Shown here in pieces: positions 24,018 to 34,739 of a stretch of DNA of 64,000 bases. The DNA comes from Ipomoea triloba. Its lineage: Eukaryota > Streptophyta > Magnoliopsida > Solanales > Convolvulaceae. The stretch lies in contig NC_044917.1 in NCBI RefSeq assembly GCF_003576645.1, forward strand, positions 16,510,952 to 16,574,951, in the 5' to 3' direction. The stretch's first letter is position 1; every line of letters begins with the position of its first letter. The position numbers were made by a program, and so were the translations under genes. The notes below the pieces were generated by a model. That model ran no database searches. It saw only the letters and a program-made list of their open reading frames with translations, and was not told the origin of the DNA.

Positions 24018-27000
24018 TTAACGTCTGCAAGAGGAAATATGAAGGCACAATCAATCAATCATAGAAAAGGAATCGTATATTTAACTAATTCGTTCCTCAA
24101 TATCTGCTCTGCTGACACCAAAGATCTCAGCATTGCTATAGCGATTGTTGTCATGTCTAAAGAAATTATCATTTAGACATTCAGGAACTGGCAGGGAAGT
24201 TGTTACTTCAAGAGGAAGATGCATACCTGAATATGTTCAGCCCGCGTTTCTCACCATTGACTTTAACATCTTTCCCAAGTCGCAATTTATCGATCTCCTC
24301 TTCCCTTCTACCTATTGTATCCTTGAGAGATGCAACCTGCAGAATCAAATAGATTTAGTTAGAAGGCAAAGAATTTAGTTTCTTCAATGCATAAAAACAA
24401 TTTATTTTCTTGCTTCAATTCTTAGAAACAGAAAACAGACAGGCATTTAAAACTTTGCTACTAAAAAGTTGACTATAAAGGTGGACAAGGATAGCAAATT
24501 GCCATACTAATTGTGAAGTTTCTAAGGATGATAATAACATTACCAAGGGCAAAAGAAAAATCGCCTTCTATAGCTTTTCTTCACTGTTGTTTCTACTACA
24601 ATATATCCCCTTTTGTTCGGCGGAGGCCGGTAAATGGCCAAGTCCATCAATTGGTGGCTAGGAGGTTTGTTGGAGTGAAGGGCCAAGTCTAGCACTCTGC
24701 CTCTCGAAAATGTGGTGGCGGTCTATAAGGAGATAAAGTTGTGCCTTCGCTACTAGCTATAGCTTTTGGCATAGTGTAAGCTTGATTTTAACAAGTGGCA
24801 TCAGAGCCAGACCGGTAAAGGGCCAAGTCCATCAATTGGTGGCCCTACCTCTCGAAAATGTGATGGCGGTTTATAAGAAGAAAAAGTTGCACCTCCCAAC
24901 TAGCTATAGCTTTTAGCGTAGTGTAAGCGCTTGATTTTAACAAGTGGCATAAGAGCCAGACCGGTAAAGGGCCAAGCCCATCAATTGGTGGCCCTGCCTC
25001 TCGAAAATGTGATGGCAGTTTATAAGGAGAAAAAGTTGCACCTCGCTACTAGCTATAGCTTTTGGCGTAGTGGTAAGTACTTGATTTTAACACCTTCTAA
25101 TGACTGATATCTAATGATGCTTTTTTCTCATGATGCAAGACATTTTGAGGATGACTCTTAAAAGGTTCTGAGGAGTAAAATGTGTAGAGTGATAAAAGAG
25201 TACCTGTTCCATCAACTCTCTGACATCCTTGCTATCTTTGCTGCTCTTGGCAGCGCCTAGCTCTACTCCAGATACCCTTTCAGCAAATTTTAACGTGCTT
25301 ACGGACTCAGAATATGAACTATGATCGGGATTAAGCTGCACAAACATAAGTGTCTTTGCTTGACCTCCTATTCACAAAATACATTAAATAAATAAATAAC
25401 TAAGTTTGGTAGTTATAGATGGAAGAATATTTGGAAATCCTTTAATTTCGTAATTTATAGTAAGAGTTTGGAAGGTATCTGTTATATATTCTCTTAATTT
25501 TACAGTGAATATCTCCAATTTGATATAAAAATATCTAAATGCATTCTTTGTTTAGAACCGAGTTTAAGGCAGCAGAGGATCTATGAATAAAATAAACAAA
25601 AAGAGCAATTGCAACTTGCAAGTGAACCTCCCTTCCATTTTTTGGGTGACGAGGGAAAAACACAGTTACTAGGGTGTGTAACTGTGTACTGGGTAAACCC
25701 AGCCTTGTGGCCCTAGCCAGCAAAGGACCACAAGAAGGTAAACCAACCTAGATTGCCCATAGCTGACTGACTCAAACCAAGAACGCTGAGATTCGAACTC
25801 ATGACCTTGTGGTTACAAATTTGTATCCTTGACCAATTTGGCTGGGGTTACCCCAAACCTCCCTTCCATTTTGTCTCTCCTTCTGTCCACTCACCCTCTA
25901 TGCCTCCGTGGGCAGGAGGGCACAAATATCCATTTGCAGTCTTCTGTCTTTCAAAATATATGGAATTTAATGAGGACATGGGTTCAGTATGAAATAGACG
26001 GGAAAAAGGGTATACCTAATGAGCTTTGAAGAACTTGAGTAAGTTTGCTGTTTCGGTATGGAACATGAGAGCTCTTTTGTGCTAAAGCAGATATGACATC
26101 TCCAAGGGCCGCCAAAGACTTGTTTATGTGCTGTGCCTCCTTTAGCCTATCGCCTTTTACCTCTGAGCGGTCTACTCTTTCACTTCCTGCAAGATCCACT
26201 AAATGAAGACTGCTCCGCATAGAGGAACCACTCCTCAAATCCGTCCCAGAAACATGAATAGTCACAACGCTGTGCCATGCATCACGATTAGTTCTATAAA
26301 CACTTCTAATAAAGAGACTGTAAAGATGACCTCAGAATCTATCCGTTATCGAACCTGTGTGATCGGCTGCTTCTTTCGTTTAAGGCAGTTGAACTTTTTG
26401 CCCTGTTCTTTAATCCAATATTCATTAGGTCCAAAACATCAGAGGTTGCGTTGACTGGATACATGCTAGCATCTGGGACGGCTAACCCATTTGGTTGGGT
26501 TGTAGGCAAAACTGAAAGAGTGTGAAAATTAAGGAACACAAATATTTTTAACATTGCAGTTTGACTCAACTAAAAATTGCAACAAAGGTTAAAATGTCAA
26601 AAAAAAAAAAAAATGCTATCTGTCAAAAAAGAAGGCCATAACATGCTTAAAATATAGAGTATTTGAGGATATCTTTTCTGAGGGCCATTGCTTGAGAGTA
26701 AGTCACGAATTTGTTCATTATATATTTCCACCATTTGAACCGCTATTTCATATGCCATGGCGTTCCGCCTCTTTTGTGAAATCTGGAAGAGGTCGTTTAA
26801 AGATCGATAGTTGACACCCCATTGCTCTTCAGTTGCTCCATCGGGGCCAGTCTGGAGGGTAACATCACTCCACGCAACAACATTAGGAATACGGGACCCA
26901 CAAAAATAAGCAAGAAAAATGTACAGAGAGAGGTTCTTACCATTGTGTAAGTTTTTCCAGAGCCAGTCTGGCCATATGCAAATATACATACACTATAACC

Positions 27001-30000
27001 ATCCAAAACCGATCGTATCAATGGCTGTATATCTGAAAATACTTGAGCTGAAAATATAAACAAATAATTTTAAAATAACACACATGCAGACAATGACTAA
27101 GATTCATCAAGTTGAAAGTTGTTTCAAAACCTTGTGTTGCAGTGGGATTATAGACCTTATTAAACCTGAACGAACGCCGTCCCTCTTTTCCTTGTTTCGA
27201 AGGATTCATGACAATTAACTCCCCATTATCACCAACATATTCAACAATTGTCTGTTTGTCCTTTTGTCCGGGAAGAAATGGCCTTACCCGGCAGTATACT
27301 CGAATATTTCCTAATTATCATAGAACTATGAGAAAATAAATATAATCTAGTAAAGTACACAAAAATATTCCAGTGTACAACATATTAGAAAAGGAAAAAG
27401 AAAAAAGAAGTCACCTTTTAACTCCTGGACTTCGTTGTGTAGCTTTTTGTTTTCAGCAAGAACTATATAATAGTTTGCAGCTGTATCTTCCAATGCTTTG
27501 GTCTTCACACCTATAGTTAAATTTTAATTTCATATGAATTGAAAATTACAATTTTAACCTTATAATTGAGCTTAACAGTGGAATGTTAAAAGCAGAATCA
27601 ACCTAAGCGATTGAATTCATCTATGTAGATCTTCTGTGTTTTCACAACTTCTTGCCTTATTGACTGGGAAGAAAATTTCAGCTCCTGAAATTATCAACTA
27701 ACTTGAAAGTGAAAATGAAAGAAAAGTTGGAAACCGTAGAATATAGAAAACATAAGAAAAAAAGAAAAAAGATTTTCAAAGCTTACACGTAGTGCACCAA
27801 GCTGGAATTCTGTAAATATTTCGTAGATGCTCTGTGACTTGATCCACCTCTGAGATTTTGTTTCATAAAGAATTTCGAGTTCCCTCACTCTATTTCTTGA
27901 TTCTGTTAAGAGGCTCATGACTTCCTTCAGTTTCTCCTCCAGCTCTTGCTGAGATCCTCTAGCCTCTTTTTCCATTTGTGAGCAGCGTTGTTCATATGTT
28001 TTCCGAGCTGTTTCAAGTTCTTGCTTCAAAGCTTCAATCTCTTGTTGAGATCCTCTAGCCTCGTTTTCCATTTGGGAGCAGCGTTGTTCATATGTTTTCC
28101 GAGTTGTTTCAAGTTCTTCCTTCAAAGCTTGAATCTCTTGTTGAGATCCTCTAGCCTCATTTTCCATTTGTGAGTGGCACTGTTCATAAGTTTTCCGTGC
28201 TGTTTCAAGTTCTTGCTTCAAAGCTTCAATCTCTTGTTGAGATCCTCCAAGTTCTTGCTTCAAAGCTTCAATCTCTTGTTGAGATCCTCCAGTCTCATTT
28301 CCCATTTGTGAGTGGCACTGTTCATAAGTTTTCCGTGCTGTTTCAAGTTCTTGCTTCAAAGCTTCAATCTCTTGTTGAGATCCTCCAGTCTCATTTCCCA
28401 TTTGTGAGTGGCACTGTTCATAAGTTTTCCGTGCTGTTTCAAGTTCTTGCTTCAAAGCTTCAATCTCTTGTTGAGATCCTCTAGCCTTATTTTCCATTTG
28501 TGAGCAGCGTTGTTCATGAGTTTTCCGAGCTGTTTCAAGTTCTTGCTTCAAAGCTTGAATCTCTTGTTGAGATCCACTCGCTTCTTTTTCCACTTGTGAG
28601 CAGCGTTCTTCATAAGTTCTACGAGCTGTTTCAAGTTGTTGTTTCAATTCTTTCAAAGCTGCAATCTCTTGTTGAGATGTTGCAGCTTCTTGTTCCATTT
28701 GTGAGCAGCGTTGTTCATAAGTTTTCCGAGCTGTTTCAAGTTGTTGCTTCAAAGCCGCAATCTCTTGTTGAGATCTACTATCATTGTTTTCCGCTTGTGA
28801 GCAGTGTTGTTCATAACTTTTCTGAGCTGCTTCAGGTTCTTGTTTCAAAGCTGCGATCTCTTGTTGAGATCCACCGCCAGTACTATTTTCCCCTGGTGTG
28901 CAGCTTTGTTCAGAAGTTTTCCGGGTCGTTTCAAGTTCTTGCTTCAAAGCTACAATCTCTTGTTCTGCTTGGGAGCAGTCTCGTTCATAAGCTTTCCAAG
29001 CTGTATCAAGTTCTTGCTTCAACGCTGCAATCTCTTGAACGGTTTCGTCCTTTTCCTTCTTCAATCTAGCCACATTATGTTCCTCGCTTTTCTTTTTCAC
29101 CTCCATCTTCGACTTCTCACTCTGTAATGTCAATCAAGAAAACACAAACTGCTGCTATTACTTATCAAATCAATCATATCAATCAAAGTTTGTCATCGAG
29201 GATGGTTTCATTAAACACGAATCACAATCGACAAATCCAACACAAGAAAGCATTCTTTCTTGTGTGTTGAATGACAAAGAGAATAGTAGTGGACGTCGAG
29301 GTAGAAAAATGAAGGAAAAAGCTGAAACAGAAATCATCCCACCTTAATTTGTTGCAGTTGGTTCATGACAATCTTCAAAAACAAAAGAAAAAACAAAAAT
29401 TCTCATTACGTAAAGAAGCGTGGAATCGAGGGAAGAAAGGGAAATGTTTTATGGCTTTAAAATGTGTGAATGCCAATGTATTATTGATACCTGCGTCTCT
29501 TCACTGGTACCAGTTGCGAGGGCTTCAAGCACTCTGATTCTCGACTGGTACTTCTCTTCCCGAGCTTTGAAAAGGTTGTTTTGCTTCACGCAAAAAATAA
29601 TAATTGTCATAGAGACCTGTTAAATTGCGAGAAATAAGATCAAACCCCGAAAGCATACATACATACCATTCTTAGGTGCTCTGCTTGAGTTGATATCCGT
29701 CGTTCTATCTCTTGCACTACTTTTCTCAACAAGCATGCTACACGCTGACAGATGGAAGCAACTAAACGAGTGTTAGAGTTATCATCATTTCGTGAACAGA
29801 ACTGAACGCTGGGAGGCAACAAGCGTATCTCGTAATTTCCATACATGAGGGATTTCTCCATTCTTCCGCTCAATGCTTTCATCTATAATTCCATTCACAA
29901 CGGTTAAAAGTGACTGCGTTGGTGCATTCTGTACACAAGAGAGATTGAATAAATTGTAAAAGACGACATAAATGAAAAACGAAATCCAACGGGTAGGTAA

Positions 30001-31420
30001 ACGTATTGTTAAGCTTAGCTTACATCCAAACTGTTGGGTTTCATCATTTCTGAAATCTTTGAAGCTGGCAGATCCGCATAACTCTCTTGTTTAAACTGAA
30101 ATACTTCATGGAACTTGTGCCCAACATGATGCATCAGTGCAGCCGATGCCTCTAACCACAAATAAAATAAAAACAAAGAAGCGTTAAGAAAAATAAATAA
30201 GAAAAGGAAACGAAACCAGGCCATAGTTTCAAAAATACCAAACTGTTGAAATATGAGAAATAGCTCAACCCTCAATCCATGTAATTTAAGAAACAATGAT
30301 TATGATGGGTTTCCCATGTAGTAGAGTCTAACGGAATTAATCATATCTAGGCATGGAATATAAGGCAAATGGAATTAGAAATATGGCTCGTTTCAGTCTT
30401 CAATAAAGTGGAACATCACAAAATATGTTGTGTGGGCAAGTTAGGTTAATCTATCTACCAACAAGTACCTGCCATCACAGGACTACGCGCTGATCTCCGC
30501 CTCTCGTCTCTGAAGGATGAAAAAGGACGAAATGATCCACCTTGAGAATCATCACGCCTATAACGTTCTATCATCGACTTCCACCTTGTCATAGTAACAT
30601 TTCCAGATTGATTGGGTGATGCTAGTGGGCTTACGCTATTGGATCCCCCATCCTGCGGCCTAAATTGTGTTTGAAGTGCTATAAGGCAATCAAAAACATT
30701 TTTCATGGAACCCTGGCAAATTAGCAGCCATTCAACATGACTAAGTCCATGACCACCAAAGTCCAAACATTTACGGGGGGGCCTTGTAGGCTAGTATTAG
30801 TGACCGATAAGAATTAAAAACTACCTAGATCATGAAGACAGATGCAGGTTTGCAGTGATACTTACATTTTCTAAGTCTGATGCCTGAAACCTAGGCAACT
30901 CCATTTTCTCCATAGCTAATAAAAACCTTTTAAGGTTTTCCGAGCCCGAACTGGGGGAATTAGTAGAATCCCCAGCCTAGAATAAACCACCGTTAGGATC
31001 AACTCTTAACTTTTTTTGTGGTTGCCAAGCAAAATTCATGACATTGATTACCTCTTCGGGTTTCAATTTACTCAATAATTCGCACAAAACTCTACCGTCA
31101 ATCAAGATTGCTCGTAGTTCCTCATCCGAGGCATCTACTGACAAACTCAAATGAGGAAGAATACCGTTCATCCATTGCACTACACTTTCACGCTGCTTCA
31201 CTGCACAACAAGAAAACAGGATAAGACAAGCTTAGTCCAATCCAGGCAGATCAAGAAATTTTTTTTGTTTCGCACCTTCAGGCTCACTATTTCTACTTAG
31301 CGGGGAGGGCTCGTGAGTGGTGCTTAGCGGGGAGGGCTCGAGAGAGTCACCACTCGGGGATGCAGTTGAAGTGTTGAGCCTACCACAGTCATTCACGAGG
31401 CGATCCGTTACAGAATTCAT
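24018..31420 (-). CDS. Kinesin-14 with calponin-homology domain (KIN-14/KCH type)
   Basis: A minus-end-directed microtubule motor, complete in the window. Exons on the - strand: 31276-31420, 31052-31200, 30866-30976, 30469-30712, 30024-30151, 29845-29928, 29667-29744, 29491-29583, 29343-29372, 27787-29121, 27603-27684, 27415-27510, 27131-27310, 26941-27047, 26673-26851, 26355-26519, 26016-26269, 25204-25367, 24227-24336, 24018-24024. Phases agree at every junction and total 3741 nt, i.e. 1246 residues plus stop. An in-frame TAG lies 12 bp before the ATG. Domains: CH (about 50-155, binds actin in this family), a linker with [19 protein letters not shown], coiled coil with 32-residue repeats (about 350-800), neck [15 protein letters not shown] (about 855-867), then the motor with P-loop GQTGSGKT (944-951), switch [10 protein letters not shown] (about 1061-1069) and switch II DLAGSE (1094-1099). 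All catalytic motifs are intact. Introns are GT-AG except 26520-26672 (AT-AC). The last tiny exon, giving only R-R-stop, is the least certain part. Confidence 0.93.
24616..25085. repeat. ~148-bp tandem triplication inside a kinesin intron
   Basis: ctagctatagcttttggc-like text starts at 24753, 24900 and 25049 (periods 147 and 149). Each unit contains aagtggcatcagagccagac or a variant, which resembles an LTR end plus primer-binding site, so the array probably grew from a retrotransposon fragment. It lies wholly in the intron between 24336 and 25204 and does not affect the reading frame. Confidence 0.8.
25642..25855 (-). mobile_element. tRNA-derived SINE in a kinesin intron
   Basis: On the - strand the body starts ggggtaaccccagcc, carries an A-box-like ttggtcaaggat and a B-box gagttcgaatctc, and ends cgtcacccaaaaaa. 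A 17-bp TSD, aacctcccttccatttt, flanks it exactly (25625-25641 and 25856-25872). It lies in the intron between exons 26016-26269 and 25204-25367. Confidence 0.9.
26520..26672 (-). other. U12-type AT-AC intron of the kinesin motor region
   Basis: On the - strand the exon ends CAGAAAAG, then the intron begins ATATCCTC (U12 AT-AC donor consensus ATATCCTT). Near its end is TTCCTTAAT (26536-26528), which fits the U12 branch consensus TTCCTTRAY exactly, about 9 nt before the terminal AC at 26521-26520. Joining there gives …[20 protein letters not shown], collinear with kinesin-14 relatives. No GT donor lies at the exon end, and the nearby TTTCAG acceptor would break the frame. Confidence 0.87.
27930..29015 (-). 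repeat. 96-bp coding tandem repeats of the kinesin coiled coil
   Basis: Within one 1335-nt exon, about eleven full 32-codon units plus one partial unit run in tandem. The unit consensus is [19 protein letters not shown] followed by a [11 protein letters not shown] tail. Units near 28160-28480 are almost identical in DNA, including two identical copies of the version with [10 protein letters not shown] and one unit cut to [14 protein letters not shown]. Multiples of three keep the frame, and the pattern is recent unequal exchange or slippage. The frames on the opposite strand ([19 protein letters not shown]…) are shadows of it. Confidence 0.92.
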
Positions 31421-32456
31421 GATGGCAAACTACCCGCCCCAGAGCTGGAATAAGGGAAGAATATTATAAATTAAACGACCCTCAATACCGTGTATACATA
31501 GAAGCAATCATCCTACTTAATACAGTTTTATATCTAACTTGAACAACAAACTTATATATATATATATATATGTATGTATAAAGCAATCAAGTTCAGGTGA
31601 TCTCAGATTGAACTCACTTAGAGATGTGGGGTTCAAGAATACTTCATTCCATACACATTTCATCTCTTATAACACTGAAATGAAATATAAAATTTTCAAA
31701 AAGGTTAGAAATTTTAGGATCTCCTTAGTTCTCAGAGCAGAATGGCATGCCGTTTAGTTGGCATTATTTTATGATCTAGGATTTCACAATTCAAAAACCC
31801 AGATTAATCTTGGCCTCTTACTATTACGGCAAAATGAGTGTGAGTTTCAGAAGAAAAAATTCACAATTTACGCAAAATGAATGATCGCAATTCGATCAGT
31901 GAACCACATTGAATGCAACTAAAATAATATTCATCTAAAATTCTCATCAGAAATCATGTTTCATATGCTCTAGAACTTCAAAATCAAGAAAAGTAACATG
32001 AACATTCATAATGGCGATTAAAAAGGAATTTGGCAACAAGATTGAATCTCTAACCGAAAAGAGATTGCAGATTCCAATGGAATGCGATTGCAGACACCAA
32101 CCTGGGCAATACAAGCAAAGGGCATTAAGATAGCGGAAATCATAATTTTATTAAGTTATGAATCATAATTGATTAATTGGTATCATTTTTTTTAGGAACT
32201 TTTTAGTTTTTTTCCTTTTCCTGGCGGTGTGAAGTCTAAAGAGTGTCGTTTTTTTGTTGGTCTTCCTGCATTCCGTGTTTGTTTGGGTGTTCTGTGGAAG
32301 CTTGGAAGGTGGAAAAGCTGACCGCGCTCCGTTAACTTAGGACCTGCTCTGCTCTCTCATACTATGTTTACACTCACTATTTTTCCATTTTTCTCCTTTT
32401 GCTTTTTCTTTTTTTATTTTCATTTCCTTTTGCTTTTGAATTTTGCAAAAATAGAT
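31421..32456 (-). promoter_or_regulatory. Upstream region of the kinesin gene (5' UTR and promoter, unresolved)
   Basis: The roughly 1 kb between the kinesin ATG and the MITE at 32457 must hold its 5' UTR and at least the core promoter. (AT)n lies at 31554-31571. I could not choose a transcription start or a single TATA box. No other gene was seen here. Confidence 0.4.
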
Positions 32457-32914
32457 GGGTCACACTTGTATGAGACCGTCTCACGGATCCTTATTCGTGA
32501 GACGGGTCGGGTCGGGTCAAAGCACTATGCAAATATCATACTTATATGTGCAAATGCCATACTTATATGCTCAAATATAACACTAATCAAAAATACAATT
32601 TTTGTTACTTATAAGAGAAAAAGTAATACATTTTTCATAATAAGTAATGTTGACAAGTGCCCCTTACTTATAAGGGCAAATATAATACTTTTGAGGAAAA
32701 ATGTAATACTTTTAAATCGAGATGTAAAAGTATTGTATTTTCCCTTAAAAGTATTACATTTACCCTTATAAGTAACAAAAATTTTTACTCCTTATTAGTA
32801 ATTACATTTGAGCATATAAATATGACATTTGTGCATATAAGTGTTACATTTGCATCTTGACCCGACCCGACTCGACCCGTCTCATGGTGAGACGGTCTCA
32901 CACAAGTTTTTGCC
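32457..32914. mobile_element. Mutator-type MITE of the GAGACGGTCTCA family, upstream of the kinesin
   Basis: Left end gggtcacacttgtatgag; right end acacaagtttttgcc. The 9-bp flanks aaaatagat / aaaatggat match at 8 of 9 positions. The body is the same near-palindrome as at 6307-6756. It sits about 1 kb upstream of the kinesin start codon. Confidence 0.88.
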
Positions 32915-32923
32915 AAAATGGAT

Positions 32924-33670
32924 TAGTGAATGGGTAAAAGAATGTGATTTCTATATGCCACTCGTGTGATGCGCGGTTAAATTTTGTAGTTAGATTTGTA
33001 TCTAAAGGTGTTTTAACATTTTGCAATAATAAAAGAAAAGAATATGGTCTATATTGTAATATAAAGCATATTAAGAAATAAATTTTTTGAGCTAATGACT
33101 TTGAGATCATGAGATCAAGCCTCATCATATTGACTCTTTATGCTTCAATAAGTTGAGAAAGTATGTATGAGAGTCATATCTTCGGATTCCACCACCTCAT
33201 CGAGTTCATTCTTTATATAGGTTTCGACAATGGTTTAAAGAATTCATCCCACATTCAACATTTTGTATTACTGAACCTTCATGGTAAATGCTTAAGAGTA
33301 GTATGTGCTTGTGTGAGACCGTCTCACAGGTCTCAATTCGTGAGACGGATCGGATCTTTATAATGTAGCGTATATCTATGAATGAAAAATTGTCTGCCTA
33401 ATCGAATACTAATAGTAAACTGTGAAGAAATCGAAGAGACGTCCACTACTTCCAATAGGAATCCGAAAAATCAGCTATACAAAATTAAACACACGCACCA
33501 ATGACAAAAATATCCCCCATATTAATGCACCACAAGGACACTCCTAAAATCAGACAATAATTAATCTAAATATCACCTAAATCTACACCATTCATTTTTT
33601 AAAAGCAATGAACATGATTTGTTCTCATAATCCTCTATAATACATTAGTCCTCAGTCCTCACCTGAATAC

Positions 33671-33709
<39 letters not shown>

Positions 33710-34068
33710 TTTGCATGAACTTTTACTCAACCAATGGCTGAAATAACACAACAAATATAAACTAGCAATGGAAGAACTATGAAGTTTATAAATTATAAAG
33801 AGTCAATTTTTTTTTTAAAAGAAATCATTAGACAACAAAAATTAAAAAAAATTAATCAAGCCCAATTTCGAATCATTCCATCCCATCTTTACCCATCCAC
33901 TTACAATCATTATTATATGGATCATACTATCAAGTAATGTACATTCAATACACAAATAATGTACTTTTAGTATATTAAAATGTACATTATATTAAGAAAA
34001 AAGACGTTATTTAAGTATTGAAAGTACATTATTTTGTATAATGTACATCCAATACACAAATAATGTAC
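32924..34068. other. Intergenic DNA with a truncated MITE end and microsatellite
   Basis: No gene seen. At 33309-33358 one terminus of the GAGACGGTCTCA family (gtgtgagaccgtctcacagg…gtgagacgg) stands alone, a truncated copy. (AT)n lies at 33673-33706, and at 33930-34070 there are short gtacattat repeats. The stretch 33070-33165 (gagatcaagcctca…gactctttatgcttcaata) resembles the body of the SINE at 63007-63145. Confidence 0.5.
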
Positions 34069-34695
34069 TGATGGGGGATAGGCTAAGGCTCAGTACCAGA
34101 AGCTCGGAGTAGGAAGAAGGGACGACCAATACAGAGGGAGAGAAGGCTTGAAGGAAGATATGATGACACGGCGAAGGTCGGTCGGTCGATTGAGGGGTCA
34201 TTGAGTAGGTGATAAGGCAGCTGAAGATCTTAGACTGAGAGTGATTGAACATATAACTATTGAAACAGTTAATTACCATGGAGGAAAGGTCGGGCCAAAA
34301 GGGTAAGAAGAAGACGAGTCGGACCAGATTGACCTAGAAAGGGCCGAGGTGAGAAAGGCGGTGCAGGATAGGCGGCCATGAAGGTTTCCTAAAGAGTTCG
34401 ACGGCGGAAGGCATGAAATATGGAAGAAAGGTCGAGATAGATTAGGAAAGTGCCTAATTGTAATAAGAAAAGAGTTCCTAAAGTAGTTTAGAAGTTTCCT
34501 AAGAGAGAAATCCCTCCTAGCTTGTATAAATAGGGGTTCTAGGCCTCAAGAGAGGCATAAACAATTCATTGTACTCAAACGCAATTCGTAATACAAAGAG
34601 GGCTAAAAAGTTACTCTAGTTTTCCGATAATATTAGTCGATTTTTCGGTGGTGTTGGCCTGCCGTTCGACCATTCCGTGGGAGATAAAATCAACA
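34069..34695 (+). mobile_element. 5' LTR of a Ty3/gypsy element
   Basis: Starts tgatgggggatag and ends gataaaatcaaca, followed by ttggtgtcgtcagtgg, which has the form of a plant gypsy primer-binding site. It contains a TATA-like tgtataaataggggttc near 34526. The end (gttggcctgcc…ataaaatcaaca) is shared with the solo LTR at 51704-52200 in opposite orientation. No 3' partner was found in the window. Confidence 0.7.
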
Positions 34696-34739
34696 TTGGT
34701 GTCGTCAGTGGAGATCGATCAAAAGGTTATGTGATCTTT

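Noticed and set aside
26497..26520. A conventional AG acceptor (ctctttcag) for the AT-AC intron
   Set aside because: Using it would shift the frame after QK and lose the PNGLAVPD match; no GT donor lies at the upstream exon end either.
27988..29127. Several + strand frames of 60-190 codons ([19 protein letters not shown] repeats)
   Set aside because: They are the antisense of the kinesin coiled-coil repeat, whose - strand frame matches the kinesin-14 family and is flanked by correct splice sites.
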